A DNA stretch of 64,000 nucleotides from an uncultured Flavobacteriaceae bacterium (lineage in GTDB: Bacteria > Bacteroidota > Bacteroidia > Flavobacteriales > Flavobacteriaceae). Location of the stretch: assembly GCA_947494695.1 (NCBI GenBank), contig CANLWB010000006.1:124001-188000 (forward strand), read 5' to 3'. Of this stretch, positions 9,269 through 18,253 are shown in pieces. Position 1 is the stretch's first letter, and each line of letters starts with the position of its first letter. The position numbers and the translations under genes are program-made. A model generated the notes under the pieces. It had not been told where the DNA came from. It did not search any database and worked only from the letters and a program-made list of their open reading frames with translations.

Positions 9269-12200
9269 TTAGAAGGAGGCTCTCACTCCAAAATTGTATC
9301 GCTTGGTTATAGGGTATACCAGCAACCTGCTCTGTTCGGGGTCGAATTCATCTGGTAAATCGGACCAGGTGGCCAGGTTATTCCCGTTTACATAGATTTC
9401 GAAAGCATCAAATAAACCGATAGTTTCTTTTAACTTCTTACCAAAAGCATATTTCACTTCCATGGTTCTAAATCTTAAAAAATTACTAGATCGGTGTGAG
9501 TAGGTGCTCCTTTGGCGATCATGATTGTTTGAAATTGTTCGCAACGCCGGGTGTACGCCATTGGGGTTATCAAACGACCAAGCATTTCGTTGCTCATTAT
9601 TTAAAAGCTGCCAGCCCGTTGTTCCTGAAGACTCATATTCAAACAGGTATAGGGAGCTTAGTTCTTTAGAAATATCGAACATACCATTAAACATGGCATG
9701 TACAGAAAGATTTTTATATGTGAACCCAAGACTAAAGGCATAGGTTTTTGCCGCAAAGGAAGGGTTATTTATAGGAACCCTGTCAAATTCATTAATAACC
9801 CCATCACCATTATAATCTACATAGTCTAAGGTTCCGGGAATTAAACGACCATCCCAAGCCGAAACCGTACTGTTATAGACATCGTCCCAAGATTGATGTA
9901 ACCCATTGGCAAGCAACCCATTTTGCCATCCTATAGGTTTTCCTGCATCTTGTCTGTGAAGATCAACAGAGGGTGGATCGTCCCTACTTATTACTCGACT
10001 TTCACTTAAGGACACATTGGTTCTAAAAAAGTATTCAAAATCCTCCCCGATATTAGAATTCCATTTAAGCTCTATATCGATACCATGGTTTTTTGTTTCT
10101 CCAATATTAGATAGTGGTGGTGAGTTTCCAAACCAGGGTGCCGTTGTTCGACGTTGCATGATAATATCTTTTCTCCTTTCATCAAACAATTCAATATTTC
10201 CTTTTAGTTTACTATTGAAAAGAGCAAACTCCATAGCTAGATCCTGTTTAATGGCAGTTTCCCATGTATTATTAGGTACGGCAGGCGAACCTTCACGAAT
10301 AATCGCATAATCTCCACCTCCATAATTAATCAAAGGATTTCCATAGTAGAAGGCATTATTTCCGTTAGTTCTGGATTGGAATACAGATTGATAAATAAAT
10401 CGGTCGTCCCCTATACCTCCATCGGATCCAATTTCACCATAGGAATATCTAAACTTAAGGAAGTCTAAAAACTTAATATTTTTTTCAAAAAAATCTTCGT
10501 TAGATATCACCCATCCGACTGCTGCTGATGGAAAGAAACCAAAACGAAGTCCTGGTGCCCAGTTTTCATTACCATTATAGGCGCCATTAAACTCTGCCAA
10601 ATATTTTCCTTTATAGCCATAGGTTGCTCTACCAATCCAACTTTCTTCAAACCTCGGAAAGGATGTTCCGCTTTGCGCTCTTCTACGATTAAAAAGCCCC
10701 ATAAGACCGACATCATGATTTTTCTTTATGGTTCTATCAAAGTTTAAACGAACTTCGTAATACAAGCTATTACTTGACGCCGAAATTTTCTCAGCACTTA
10801 CTCCCAGCGGTCCTTGAACGGCATCAGGATCACCTTCCTGAATAAAATCGGTCTTATCCTGGTTGGGGAAATAATACAATAAATCCCTTTTTACATTACT
10901 CTTATACTGCTGACCGAAATTATAGGAAACCTTCCCGCTAATTTTTAAGTCTGATGTAATGTCCTGAATCAAAGTAAAATCTGTGTACATTGTGTTTGTA
11001 CGCTGTTGCCATTGTCCTTCTTTTTCCATCCTGTAAAAATTGGGGTTTACATCGGCACCTTGTTCTGTCGTTAATCTACCATCTTCGAGAATAGGCATTG
11101 GGCCAATGAGCGGCGTTTGCCAAATACGGGTAAAGCTATCACCATTACCAGTTGCTACTCCATTACGGTTTCCCTGGGTAATAGAATTACCATTCCACTG
11201 TTTGAAATTACCCGATAATCCAACTTTAAATTTTGTGGTTTTACTAAAATTGAAATCCAGATTGGTACGCCAATTATACCTTTTTTGATAGGTACGCGGG
11301 TCGAATTCATCTTGCTTTTTTATATTGAAAATGTCTCCATCATATTGGTATCCCAACGAAGTAAAATAAGTTACGAATTCGTTTCCTCCCGAGACGTTCA
11401 GGTTGTGCTGTGATGACACTCCAGTTGTTAATAACTCATTAATCCAGGTTGTATAGGTATAAAAACGTTTATCTCGATTTGGGTCTCTCCAAATATCTAT
11501 TTCGCTTTGTGGCACCAAATCCTTGTACAAACGATCGTTCATTAAGGCTATGTTATAATGCTCTAGAGTCGTGGCGTAGTCGGCGTAGTAATTCGTGTTC
11601 ATGGTCGGTTCTTTTAGTCCCCAACTGGTTGTAAAGCTCACCCGGGTCTCACCTTGTTTTCCGCGTTTTGTAGTCACCAGGACAACACCATTTGCTGCTT
11701 TTACTCCAAATACTGCCGTGGCCGATGCATCTTTTAAAACGGAAATAGATTCTATTTCATTCGGGTCAAGATCATTAAAATCACGTTCTACACCATCCAC
11801 CACAAACAACGGCGTATTACTGGTCCAGGTTGATTGTCCACGAATTAAAATGGTAGACTGGGTCGATCCTGGTTGTCCGGCAGCCTGCATGGTTGAAACC
11901 CCAGGCATAATTCCTGTAAGTGCTTCAGATACCGTGGCTACATTACCTGTTCTAAGTAACTCTTCTCCTTTTGCCTGTGTAATAGAGCCAACCACGGTTT
12001 CTTTCTTTTGACGACCAAAACCGACGATAACGACTTCGTCTAATTCGGACAGGTTTTCCTTTAAGGCAACTTGAATATTGGATTGTCCATTTACAGGAAT
12101 TTCTTTCGTGATATACCCTAAGAAAGACACTACGAGTGTGGCGTTTTCATTCAAAACTCTTAAGGTGAATTTTCCATCGAAATCTGCAGTACTTCCATTG

Positions 12201-12688
12201 GCCAATCCCTTTTCAATAATATTGGCTCCTGGTAACGGTAGGCCTAAGGCATCGGTCACCATACCGCTTACTTCAAATTTGGTTTGTTTTGTTGCTTTGG
12301 TAGCAGAAGGCTGGGCAACATGTTTTACAGGTTTTAAGACGATTTGTTTATCGAATACGCTATAATTTATATTCATCCCTAAAAACAACCCATCGAGGAC
12401 TTTTTTAAGTGATTTTTTGTGCGCATTAACAGTCACTCGCTTATTATAGTCTATATCGTCATCTCTATAGATGAATTTGAAATCGGTTAGCGTCTCTATC
12501 CGATTCAAGACCCTTTCCAAACTCACGTTTTTAAGGCTTATAGTAACCTTAACTGTTTCGGTTTCGGCAGTAGGATTAGCATGTGTTTGGAACAAGGCAA
12601 CAATTAAAAAGATTGTAGTGAGTTTCATTTTTAAATTGCGTTGCAACAGAAAGAGAACAGATTCCCTTTGAATAACAAGGTTTTTCAT
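9269..12688 (-). CDS. SusC/RagA TonB-dependent transporter with STN signalling domain
   Basis: 1139 residues. Domain order: signal peptide (Met21, MKLTTIFLIVALF, is a likely alternative start at 12628), STN (secretin/TonB short N-terminal) domain about 48-120, CarboxypepD-regulatory-like domain about 138-220, plug about 230-345 with LKDASATAVFGVKAANGV, then the barrel ending in YNFGVRASF. STN-bearing SusC proteins signal ligand arrival to a FecR-type anti-sigma factor, and one is encoded just upstream. The pair with the next SusD forms the first transporter of the operon. The 180-base leader holds an antisense-oriented terminator and a palindrome, listed separately. Confidence 0.95.
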   Translation of the reverse strand: MKNLVIQRESVLFLLQRNLKMKLTTIFLIVALFQTHANPTAETETVKVTISLKNVSLERVLNRIETLTDFKFIYRDDDIDYNKRVTVNAHKKSLKKVLDGLFLGMNINYSVFDKQIVLKPVKHVAQPSATKATKQTKFEVSGMVTDALGLPLPGANIIEKGLANGSTADFDGKFTLRVLNENATLVVSFLGYITKEIPVNGQSNIQVALKENLSELDEVVIVGFGRQKKETVVGSITQAKGEELLRTGNVATVSEALTGIMPGVSTMQAAGQPGSTQSTILIRGQSTWTSNTPLFVVDGVERDFNDLDPNEIESISVLKDASATAVFGVKAANGVVLVTTKRGKQGETRVSFTTSWGLKEPTMNTNYYADYATTLEHYNIALMNDRLYKDLVPQSEIDIWRDPNRDKRFYTYTTWINELLTTGVSSQHNLNVSGGNEFVTYFTSLGYQYDGDIFNIKKQDEFDPRTYQKRYNWRTNLDFNFSKTTKFKVGLSGNFKQWNGNSITQGNRNGVATGNGDSFTRIWQTPLIGPMPILEDGRLTTEQGADVNPNFYRMEKEGQWQQRTNTMYTDFTLIQDITSDLKISGKVSYNFGQQYKSNVKRDLLYYFPNQDKTDFIQEGDPDAVQGPLGVSAEKISASSNSLYYEVRLNFDRTIKKNHDVGLMGLFNRRRAQSGTSFPRFEESWIGRATYGYKGKYLAEFNGAYNGNENWAPGLRFGFFPSAAVGWVISNEDFFEKNIKFLDFLKFRYSYGEIGSDGGIGDDRFIYQSVFQSRTNGNNAFYYGNPLINYGGGDYAIIREGSPAVPNNTWETAIKQDLAMEFALFNSKLKGNIELFDERRKDIIMQRRTTAPWFGNSPPLSNIGETKNHGIDIELKWNSNIGEDFEYFFRTNVSLSESRVISRDDPPSVDLHRQDAGKPIGWQNGLLANGLHQSWDDVYNSTVSAWDGRLIPGTLDYVDYNGDGVINEFDRVPINNPSFAAKTYAFSLGFTYKNLSVHAMFNGMFDISKELSSLYLFEYESSGTTGWQLLNNEQRNAWSFDNPNGVHPALRTISNNHDRQRSTYSHRSSNFLRFRTMEVKYAFGKKLKETIGLFDAFEIYVNGNNLATWSDLPDEFDPEQSRLLVYPITKRYNFGVRASF

Positions 12689-12735
12689 TATTTTTATGGT
12701 TCGTTTTACGTTGGTTATTAATTAATCACGTCTTA

Positions 12736-12776
12736 AACCGGTAAAATGTGCCAGCATTTTCCGGTTTTTTGTTTTT
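12736..12776 (+). terminator. Plus-strand intrinsic terminator inside the susC leader
   Basis: A 13-bp stem (AAACCGG.AAAATG with CATTTTCCGGTTT, one bulged T) and six-base loop TGCCAG are followed by TTTGTTTTT on the plus strand only. The flanking genes are all on the minus strand, so this would stop an antisense RNA starting near the susC start codon. On the minus strand there is no U-tract. Confidence 0.6.
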
Positions 12777-12782
12777 AGAAAC

Positions 12783-12799
12783 AATCATGTAACATGATT
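12783..12799. promoter_or_regulatory. 17-bp perfect palindrome upstream of susC
   Basis: AATCATGT-A-ACATGATT is a perfect 8+1+8 palindrome in the 180-base spacer between fecR and susC. It has no T-tract, so it looks more like a protein-binding site than a terminator. The regulator is unknown. Confidence 0.45.
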
Positions 12800-12868
12800 A
12801 AGTAAAATAATCAGTTTAGTTCGTGTAGATTCATATAAATTCCTATTTCATAATTAGTTAGTTTTAGT

Positions 12869-14029
12869 TTAAAGTTTAATTTTTATGGTTTTACCATGTT
12901 GTAAGCTATCCATGGTGTATTTTATATCGTAATTATTTTCGAAGGTTTGTAGAATATATTCTAAGGATACTTCATTAAAACTGGCTGTAAAAGACGTTTC
13001 GTTTAATGCTTTACTGTCGCAGTGTATCGAGACATTATAGTGTCTTTCTAGCTTTTTAAGAATATTTTTAAATGGTTCGTGTTTAAAGCTAATGGTTCCA
13101 TCTATCCATGCCGTATAGAGGGATGTATCGACAGTATCAACAGCTATGGTATTCGTAGATTTATTAAATGCTCCAAGTTGACCGGGCTCTAAAACGATAA
13201 CATCGTTCTTTTTGTGGCCTGCTTCCTGATAGAGTCCAACAGCCCCTTCAACTAAAACTGTTTTCGTACTAAAATCTTCCGGGTAAGAGGAGACATTGAA
13301 TTTAGTTCCCAGTACGCTTATATTTAAACCTTTAGTATTTACAATAAAGGGGTGAGCTTCATCTTTTGCTACATCAAAAAAAGCTTCTCCGGTTATAAAT
13401 ACTTCACGCTTATGTCCTTTAATAAATTTCACAGGATATCGTAATGACGTTCCGGCATTTAAAGTCACGCGCGTGTTGTCTGATAAAATGATATCAAAAC
13501 GTTTTCCGTAAGGGACTGTTAACGTATTATAGGTAAGTTTTTCAGGCTTCAGGTCATTGCCATTATATTCGAGCTTGTTACCATTTTGCTCACCAATAGT
13601 GTTTCCTTTAGAGTCTACTAACTGAGCAGAGTTTCCTTCTTCAATAACCCTGGTATCACCATTCTCTAGTTCTAAAACAATGGTTCCTTCGGGTATGTTA
13701 TCGCTTGTTTTGTTAAAAAATTCAGATTTAAACAGATAGGCTGTGCTTAAAAGAACAGTTAGCACAGCGGCATATTTTAAAGTCTTAAGCCTTATTGATT
13801 TTTGCGTATTGCGAGACCTCTTTTCAATATTGGTTCTATACGCATTATAGCTTTTGTTTGTATTTGCAAGACCGGCTGTTTCCTGAAATGTGGATGTTAT
13901 ATATCGCGCTTTTTGAAGGTTAAATGTCCTCTCATTTTCATGTGAAGCATTAATCCACCTCTGCACCTCCTCCATCTCCTTTTGTGAGGCAATTCCTTTT
14001 ATATATTTTAAGATTTTAGTCGGCTCCAT
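12869..14029 (-). CDS. FecR-family anti-sigma factor
   Basis: 386 residues. An N-terminal cytoplasmic anti-sigma segment (1-80) is followed by one membrane helix (about 83-101, LKYAAVLTVLLSTAYLF). The periplasmic FecR domain (about 167-265) has VPYGKRFDIILSDNTRVTLNAG and GEAFFDVAKD, and a C-terminal DUF4974 region (about 313-380) follows. FecR proteins hold their ECF sigma factor until the STN domain of a loaded transporter contacts the periplasmic part. The sigma gene is 43 bases upstream and the STN-SusC gene directly downstream, so the signal chain is complete in this locus. Confidence 0.93.
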   Translation of the reverse strand: MEPTKILKYIKGIASQKEMEEVQRWINASHENERTFNLQKARYITSTFQETAGLANTNKSYNAYRTNIEKRSRNTQKSIRLKTLKYAAVLTVLLSTAYLFKSEFFNKTSDNIPEGTIVLELENGDTRVIEEGNSAQLVDSKGNTIGEQNGNKLEYNGNDLKPEKLTYNTLTVPYGKRFDIILSDNTRVTLNAGTSLRYPVKFIKGHKREVFITGEAFFDVAKDEAHPFIVNTKGLNISVLGTKFNVSSYPEDFSTKTVLVEGAVGLYQEAGHKKNDVIVLEPGQLGAFNKSTNTIAVDTVDTSLYTAWIDGTISFKHEPFKNILKKLERHYNVSIHCDSKALNETSFTASFNEVSLEYILQTFENNYDIKYTMDSLQHGKTIKIKL

Positions 14030-14072
14030 AATGCGTTTATACTATTATAGACGACCAAGTCTTAAAAGATAC

Positions 14073-14597
14073 CTAATTTAATTTGAAAAAAATTATCAAT
14101 ATGGTAATATATTCTTTTAAATACAGTCTCATATGCTGTAGAGCATTAGAAATATGATTATCTACTGTTCTTTTAGAAATATGCAACTTATCTGCTATTT
14201 CTTTGTGCTTAAGTCCTTCAAATCGGCTCTTTAAAAACACTTTTTTACACTTTTCAGGAAGGGCTTCTAGTGCATTATTAATTTGTTCCTCTAATTCTGT
14301 TTCCAAAATTAAAGAAGCTGCTTCATCATTAATAAATTGATTCTGAATAGCAATTCTTTCCTTATAATAATTATTTGAAAATGTATTTTTAACTTTTTGG
14401 TGCTTCAAAAAATCCAGACAAGCGTTTTTGGTCATGGTATATAAGTAACCATTAATATTACTTATTTGATCCAGGTTCTTTCGTTTTTCCCATACTTTTA
14501 AAAAAACATTCTGTACAGCACCTTCTGCATCTTCAATGGATCCCAGATAACCTCTGGCCACATGCAAAAGTTTGTCGTGATATAAACGAAACAGCAC
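14073..14597 (-). CDS. ECF RNA polymerase sigma-70 factor (FecI-like)
   Basis: Sigma region 2 (LFRLYHDKLLHVARGYLG, VFLKVWEKR) and region 4 (LPEKCKKVFLKSRFEGLKHKEIADKLHISKRTVDNHI) are clear in 174 residues. The given start is a GTG. The reading frame stays open upstream to a TAG at 14736-14738 and encodes residues that fit sigma region 2.1 (ESDSFVRLLQIGDQVAHE). The true start is therefore probably further upstream, yet no ATG, GTG or TTG exists in that part. CTG at 14675 or ATT at 14654 are the only candidates near the right place. It should direct transcription of the SusCD operon with the FecR next to it. Confidence 0.88.
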   Translation of the reverse strand: MLFRLYHDKLLHVARGYLGSIEDAEGAVQNVFLKVWEKRKNLDQISNINGYLYTMTKNACLDFLKHQKVKNTFSNNYYKERIAIQNQFINDEAASLILETELEEQINNALEALPEKCKKVFLKSRFEGLKHKEIADKLHISKRTVDNHISNALQHMRLYLKEYITILIIFFKLN

Positions 14598-14963
14598 TTC
14601 ATGAGCGACTTGATCTCCTATTTGAAGTAATCGAACAAATGAATCGGACTCAATATTTGTGCTACAGTTTTTCAGGGGCCAAATTTTAATAACAGTATTG
14701 TAAATAATAATTTCTAAAGTTATTGGTTTTTTACCCTATCTATACAGCAGAAACATGCAGAAAAGTACAACATATGGTTTTTACTACATCATGAAAATGC
14801 TTTCTTATTTGATTTATAAGTATTTACATAAAAAATAATTTAAAAACTAAAACGGATTATCTAAGTGAAGAACAGTAATTACATTCGGTTACATCTTCTT
14901 CTGGAAGTTTTTTTATAATGAATTTAAAAACTATTGGTGAGATTAAATGAATTTTTACGCTTT
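14598..14963. other. Intergenic region between sigma factor and LysR gene
   Basis: This 366-base AT-rich stretch holds the probable non-canonical N-terminal coding extension of the sigma factor (to about 14675) and presumably its promoter. A weak short hairpin with a T-run near 14898-14917 is the only other structure seen. No further gene was found. Confidence 0.5.
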
Positions 14964-15842
14964 CTATATACCTTGACTCATTTTTTCGATAAACGAATTA
15001 ATTTCTTTAGAACTACTGTTCTTTAGTTTATAGGCATAATATCGTTTTTGCTTGACTGTATTCAAATGGGGCAGTGATAGCATCTTTTTATTGTCAAGTG
15101 CTTCCTTGCATAAATGCCTGGGTACTATACCCAAGCCCTCATGATGTTTAATAGTTTCGATGATATCCAGATGCGATGGTAAAATATACCTTGGAACGAT
15201 TTTAGGCTCCATACTAAAATTGGCTTCCCAGAATTTTTTAATCTCACTTTGGTCATTATCAAAGGCAAACCAAGGTTGTCTCTGTAACCATGTAACACAC
15301 CGTTTTTCATCCTGTATTAGTCCTTCGGGAATTTGAATGTCTTTAGAACCAATCAATACTAAATCTTCACGCTTCAAAAAAATAAATTGATGATTGTAGG
15401 TATTGTATTCCCTAACTCCGACTAGTAATTGCACTTGTTCCGCTTCCAATGCCTCTATTAACGTCTTCTCATTCCCAAAGACGGTAACGATATACATGTC
15501 GAAATCGTAAATTCTATGCCGAAGCTCTTCTTTGAAAAAATCGGAGGTACACCCTATCGTTATTGCAAAACGGTCTTTTTTTGTTCTTTGATTTGAATAA
15601 TATTCTACTTTTTCTAATTCTCGAAGCGGATAATTAACTTGAGCATATAAAAATTTACCATACTCTGTGGGTTCAAGTTTTCGTGTGGTTCTATTGAATA
15701 ATGTCTTACCAATATGACTCTCCAGAGCAGATAAATGTTTACTTACGCCTGGCTGGGTCATATTTAACTGACTTGATGCCTTTGTGATATTCTCGCATTC
15801 GTAAATCGCCTTAAAGGTTCTAAACCATTCCAGATTAATCAT
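14964..15842 (-). CDS. LysR-family transcriptional regulator
   Basis: From Met at 15842 (MINLEWFRTFKAIYE) the protein is 292 residues. This start is chosen because the winged helix-turn-helix begins right there; an upstream Met at 15887 only adds a hydrophobic run not typical of the family. HTH residues ITKASSQLNMTQPGVSKHLSALE are followed by the effector-binding domain from about residue 90. The gene diverges from a flavodoxin-fold reductase across 80 bases that contain -7 motifs for both directions and a palindrome. It probably controls that reductase, perhaps responding to quinones or other electrophiles. The effector is an inference. Confidence 0.92.
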   Translation of the reverse strand: MINLEWFRTFKAIYECENITKASSQLNMTQPGVSKHLSALESHIGKTLFNRTTRKLEPTEYGKFLYAQVNYPLRELEKVEYYSNQRTKKDRFAITIGCTSDFFKEELRHRIYDFDMYIVTVFGNEKTLIEALEAEQVQLLVGVREYNTYNHQFIFLKREDLVLIGSKDIQIPEGLIQDEKRCVTWLQRQPWFAFDNDQSEIKKFWEANFSMEPKIVPRYILPSHLDIIETIKHHEGLGIVPRHLCKEALDNKKMLSLPHLNTVKQKRYYAYKLKNSSSKEINSFIEKMSQGI

Positions 15843-15865
15843 AATTTTTGTTATGAATAGGTAAA

Positions 15866-15906
15866 CAAAAATAATTAAAATTATCAATCAAACAGATTTA
15901 CTTTTG
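15866..15906. promoter_or_regulatory. Divergent promoter region with LysR-type operator candidate
   Basis: Plus strand -7 motif TACTTTTG at 15899-15906, 17 bases before the reductase start. Minus strand -7 motif TATTTTTG at 15873-15866 for the LysR gene. Between them the perfect inverted repeat ATAATT-AA-AATTAT (15871-15884) overlaps the minus-strand -7 motif and the place where the plus-strand -33 box should be. This is a typical arrangement for a LysR regulator acting on itself and its target. -33 boxes are poor. Confidence 0.5.
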
Positions 15907-15922
15907 CTTAAAACTATTAATC

Positions 15923-16546
15923 ATGACAAAAACACTAGTTATAGGCTATACCCCCAGACATGGGTCGTATACGAAGATTTTAATCGATGAATTTGTAAAA
16001 CTGGCAAAAGGAAAAACAGACATTGACTATTTAGATTTGGTGGAAACACCCCCAGATTTATTATTAAAAGAAAACTTAAATCTAATCATGGCATGGAATT
16101 CGGGAAAAAGAGATTTTTCGGAAACCGAGTTATCTATTTTATCTAATCATCATCAACTTATAGAACAACTCCTCAACGTCGATCATATTGTTTTGGGATT
16201 TCCTATTTATAACTTTACCATGCCAGCCACTGTTAAGGCCTGGATTGATGCTATTGTAGTAAGTGATAAAACTTTTTCTTTCAATCCCGAAAGCGGTTTT
16301 ACCGGGCTTTGTACAGACAAAAAGGCGGTGATTATTGTCGTTGGTGGGTTCGATTACAGCGCATCACAACATATAAAGGAGTATGCTTCACCAACCTTAA
16401 AACAGAACTTTGATTTTATTGGAATGCCTTTTGAGCAGATTTCAGTCTTTGGAGTTGATCAACATCGAGATGAACTGGATACCATCATGGATCAAGCGAA
16501 ATCGGATATTAAAAACCTGTCTGACAGGTGGTTTTCAAATTATTAA
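15923..16546 (+). CDS. Flavodoxin-fold NAD(P)H-dependent oxidoreductase (azoreductase/quinone reductase type)
   Basis: 207 residues of the Flavodoxin_2 (AcpD/AzoR) family. The N-terminal phosphate-binding segment GYTPRHGSYTKILIDEF, the FMN-contact motif FPIYNFTMPATVKAWIDAI and the VVGGFDYS segment are all in the expected order. Family members reduce quinones and azo compounds by two electrons and so prevent redox cycling. Control by the divergent LysR gene is likely. The physiological substrate cannot be told from sequence. Confidence 0.87.
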   Translation: MTKTLVIGYTPRHGSYTKILIDEFVKLAKGKTDIDYLDLVETPPDLLLKENLNLIMAWNSGKRDFSETELSILSNHHQLIEQLLNVDHIVLGFPIYNFTMPATVKAWIDAIVVSDKTFSFNPESGFTGLCTDKKAVIIVVGGFDYSASQHIKEYASPTLKQNFDFIGMPFEQISVFGVDQHRDELDTIMDQAKSDIKNLSDRWFSNY

Positions 16547-16619
16547 TAACGTTCAGGGTAAAATACATTTCTTTTCTTATTGGGATATCGAAATGTATTT
16601 TTCTCTTTTTTATTGGGCA

Positions 16620-17063
16620 TTATTTCTTTAATTCCATATGTGAAATTGGATATGGCTTTCCACATGCATCTAATTCGGAGCGATTTATGGTTTCAAACCC
16701 ATAATATTTATAAAACCCAACAGCCTGTTCGTTTTGTTCATTCACGTCAACTTTAAGCACTTTTAGTTCGTTAACAGAATAATCTAATAATGCTTTCCCT
16801 ATTCCCTTTCCTCGATAGATGGGGTGAATAAATAACATTTCTAAATTTTGATCTGCCACTCCAAGAAAACCAATTATTTTCTCTGCCTCATTCCTAATAC
16901 ATCTTAATTCCACAGCATCTAGATATGTATTTAGAATTAGTGGCTTAAAGTATGCTATATCTTCTTCTTTTAAAAAGTGATGCGTGGCTCTAACCGAAGC
17001 TTCCCATACATTAACGACCTCCTGATATTCTGTCTTATTTATTGTATCTATCCTGTATTTCAT
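16620..17063 (-). CDS. GNAT N-acetyltransferase, YjaB-like
   Basis: 147 residues. Acetyl-CoA binding motif A is seen as LFIHPIYRGKGIGKALL. The block VNEQNEQAVGFYKYYGF and the ending SELDACGKPYPISHMEL strongly resemble E. coli YjaB. The substrate of this group is not settled; protein or small-amine acetylation are both possible. The gene stands alone, convergent with the reductase and upstream of a palindromic repeat element. Confidence 0.85.
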   Translation of the reverse strand: MKYRIDTINKTEYQEVVNVWEASVRATHHFLKEEDIAYFKPLILNTYLDAVELRCIRNEAEKIIGFLGVADQNLEMLFIHPIYRGKGIGKALLDYSVNELKVLKVDVNEQNEQAVGFYKYYGFETINRSELDACGKPYPISHMELKK

Positions 17064-17146
17064 TTTTCGGCAATCTCAAGTATTTGGGTTTACATATTAG
17101 TTTATATAGCTAAAATAATAGATTTTTCAAACTATCTGAAAGATAA

Positions 17147-17280
17147 AGAGGACGTCTAAAAAGTTCTGGAATTGTCATTTTTGAACGCAGTCGAAAAATC
17201 TTCAAACCCTAATAAACAAGCGTTTAATTTCTAATAGATTCTTCACTTTGTTCTGAATGACATCTTTTTAGACGCCCTCT
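17147..17280. repeat. 134-bp palindromic repeat element (MITE- or REP-like)
   Basis: The ends AGAGGACGTCTAAAAAG (17147-17163) and CTTTTTAGACGCCCTCT (17264-17280) are inverted repeats with one mismatch. Inside, GTCATTTTTGAACGCAGTCGAA faces its degenerate complement (TTCACTTTGTTCTGAATGAC). The whole unit can fold into one long stem. Similar GTCATTCTGAAC-type palindromes are scattered in many flavobacterial genomes. It carries no coding capacity and may end transcription of the adhesin operon. Confidence 0.6.
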
Positions 17281-17345
17281 TTTTACTCTAGTCGTAATGA
17301 CCAGATTGACCAGCTATTATCCAAATACTATTTGTATTCGGTATT

Positions 17346-18233
17346 TTAAATCTCCAATCTCATCATGATTTCATGGGCTCCATTATCTATACTTCGTATT
17401 GAACTTTGAAGTGCAGATTCGTATGCATATCCTATTTCTAATGTTTTAGATAGTTTAAATATCACCAAGCCACTTACACTTTCATCTATTCTATATGCCG
17501 CCCCTAAATCAATTCTCTTATTAAATTCTAATAAGGCAGTTAAATCGACCGATAGTGGCGTAGCATTAACATATCGTAGTAAGGTACTTGGCTTTAAAAC
17601 TATATTACCTCCTAAATCAAAATCATAACCTCCAGACAGGTACACATGCATTCTATTTGCTCCGGCAGTGGCTATGCCATTATTATCTTCTACCCTATCT
17701 GTACTTAGGATTTTAGGAGCTGATAGTGATATAAAATAATCTTCATGTTTTAAATAGGCTCCGGCACCAAAATTGGGATTTAACTTGCCATTTAAATTTG
17801 CCAAATTAGGGTCTTGCATAATGCTATAGGTTACCAAACCGTCTGCATTGGCATTATAGGAGTTAAGACCTGCTTTAAACCCCAGATACAAATCAAGAAC
17901 TTTATTTAGCTTCAAATGATAAGAAAAATCTAAGGCTATAGATGTTTGCTTTTCGATGAAGGTTTTATCATTGATTACAGATAATCCTAAACCTAAGTTC
18001 TTACCTACTGGCACGCCAAAAATAAAACTTTGTGTTTCCGGGGCTCCTTCAACATTTGCCCATTGACTGCGAATGTTTACACCTAGATTGGCCGTATTAT
18101 CGGCTCCGGCATAGGCCGGATTTATTAAATTCATATTAAACCTGTACATGGTATAATTCGGATCCTGCTGTGCTTCTACTCTAGTGATCGTACATAACGT
18201 TAACACTAAAACAAGTATATATATTGATTTCAT
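17346..18233 (-). CDS. PorP/SprF-family outer-membrane protein (T9SS-associated)
   Basis: With the start at 18233 (MKSIYILVLVLTLC) the protein is 295 residues and opens with a normal signal peptide. An earlier Met at 18275 would overlap the upstream gene. Hallmarks are QQDPNYTMYRFNMNLINPAYAGAD at the mature N-terminus and GLGLSVINDK further on, typical of the PorP/SprF barrel family. SprF proteins are encoded right after adhesins with type B sorting domains and are needed for their secretion or surface attachment. Here the gene follows the 1808-residue adhesin after 20 bases. Confidence 0.92.
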   Translation of the reverse strand: MKSIYILVLVLTLCTITRVEAQQDPNYTMYRFNMNLINPAYAGADNTANLGVNIRSQWANVEGAPETQSFIFGVPVGKNLGLGLSVINDKTFIEKQTSIALDFSYHLKLNKVLDLYLGFKAGLNSYNANADGLVTYSIMQDPNLANLNGKLNPNFGAGAYLKHEDYFISLSAPKILSTDRVEDNNGIATAGANRMHVYLSGGYDFDLGGNIVLKPSTLLRYVNATPLSVDLTALLEFNKRIDLGAAYRIDESVSGLVIFKLSKTLEIGYAYESALQSSIRSIDNGAHEIMMRLEI

Positions 18234-18253
18234 TTTTATTGACTTTATTTTTA

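Noticed and set aside
17064-17345. tRNA or small RNA gene in the spacer
   Set aside because: The structure is explained by one long palindrome; no cloverleaf or conserved RNA motif is seen.
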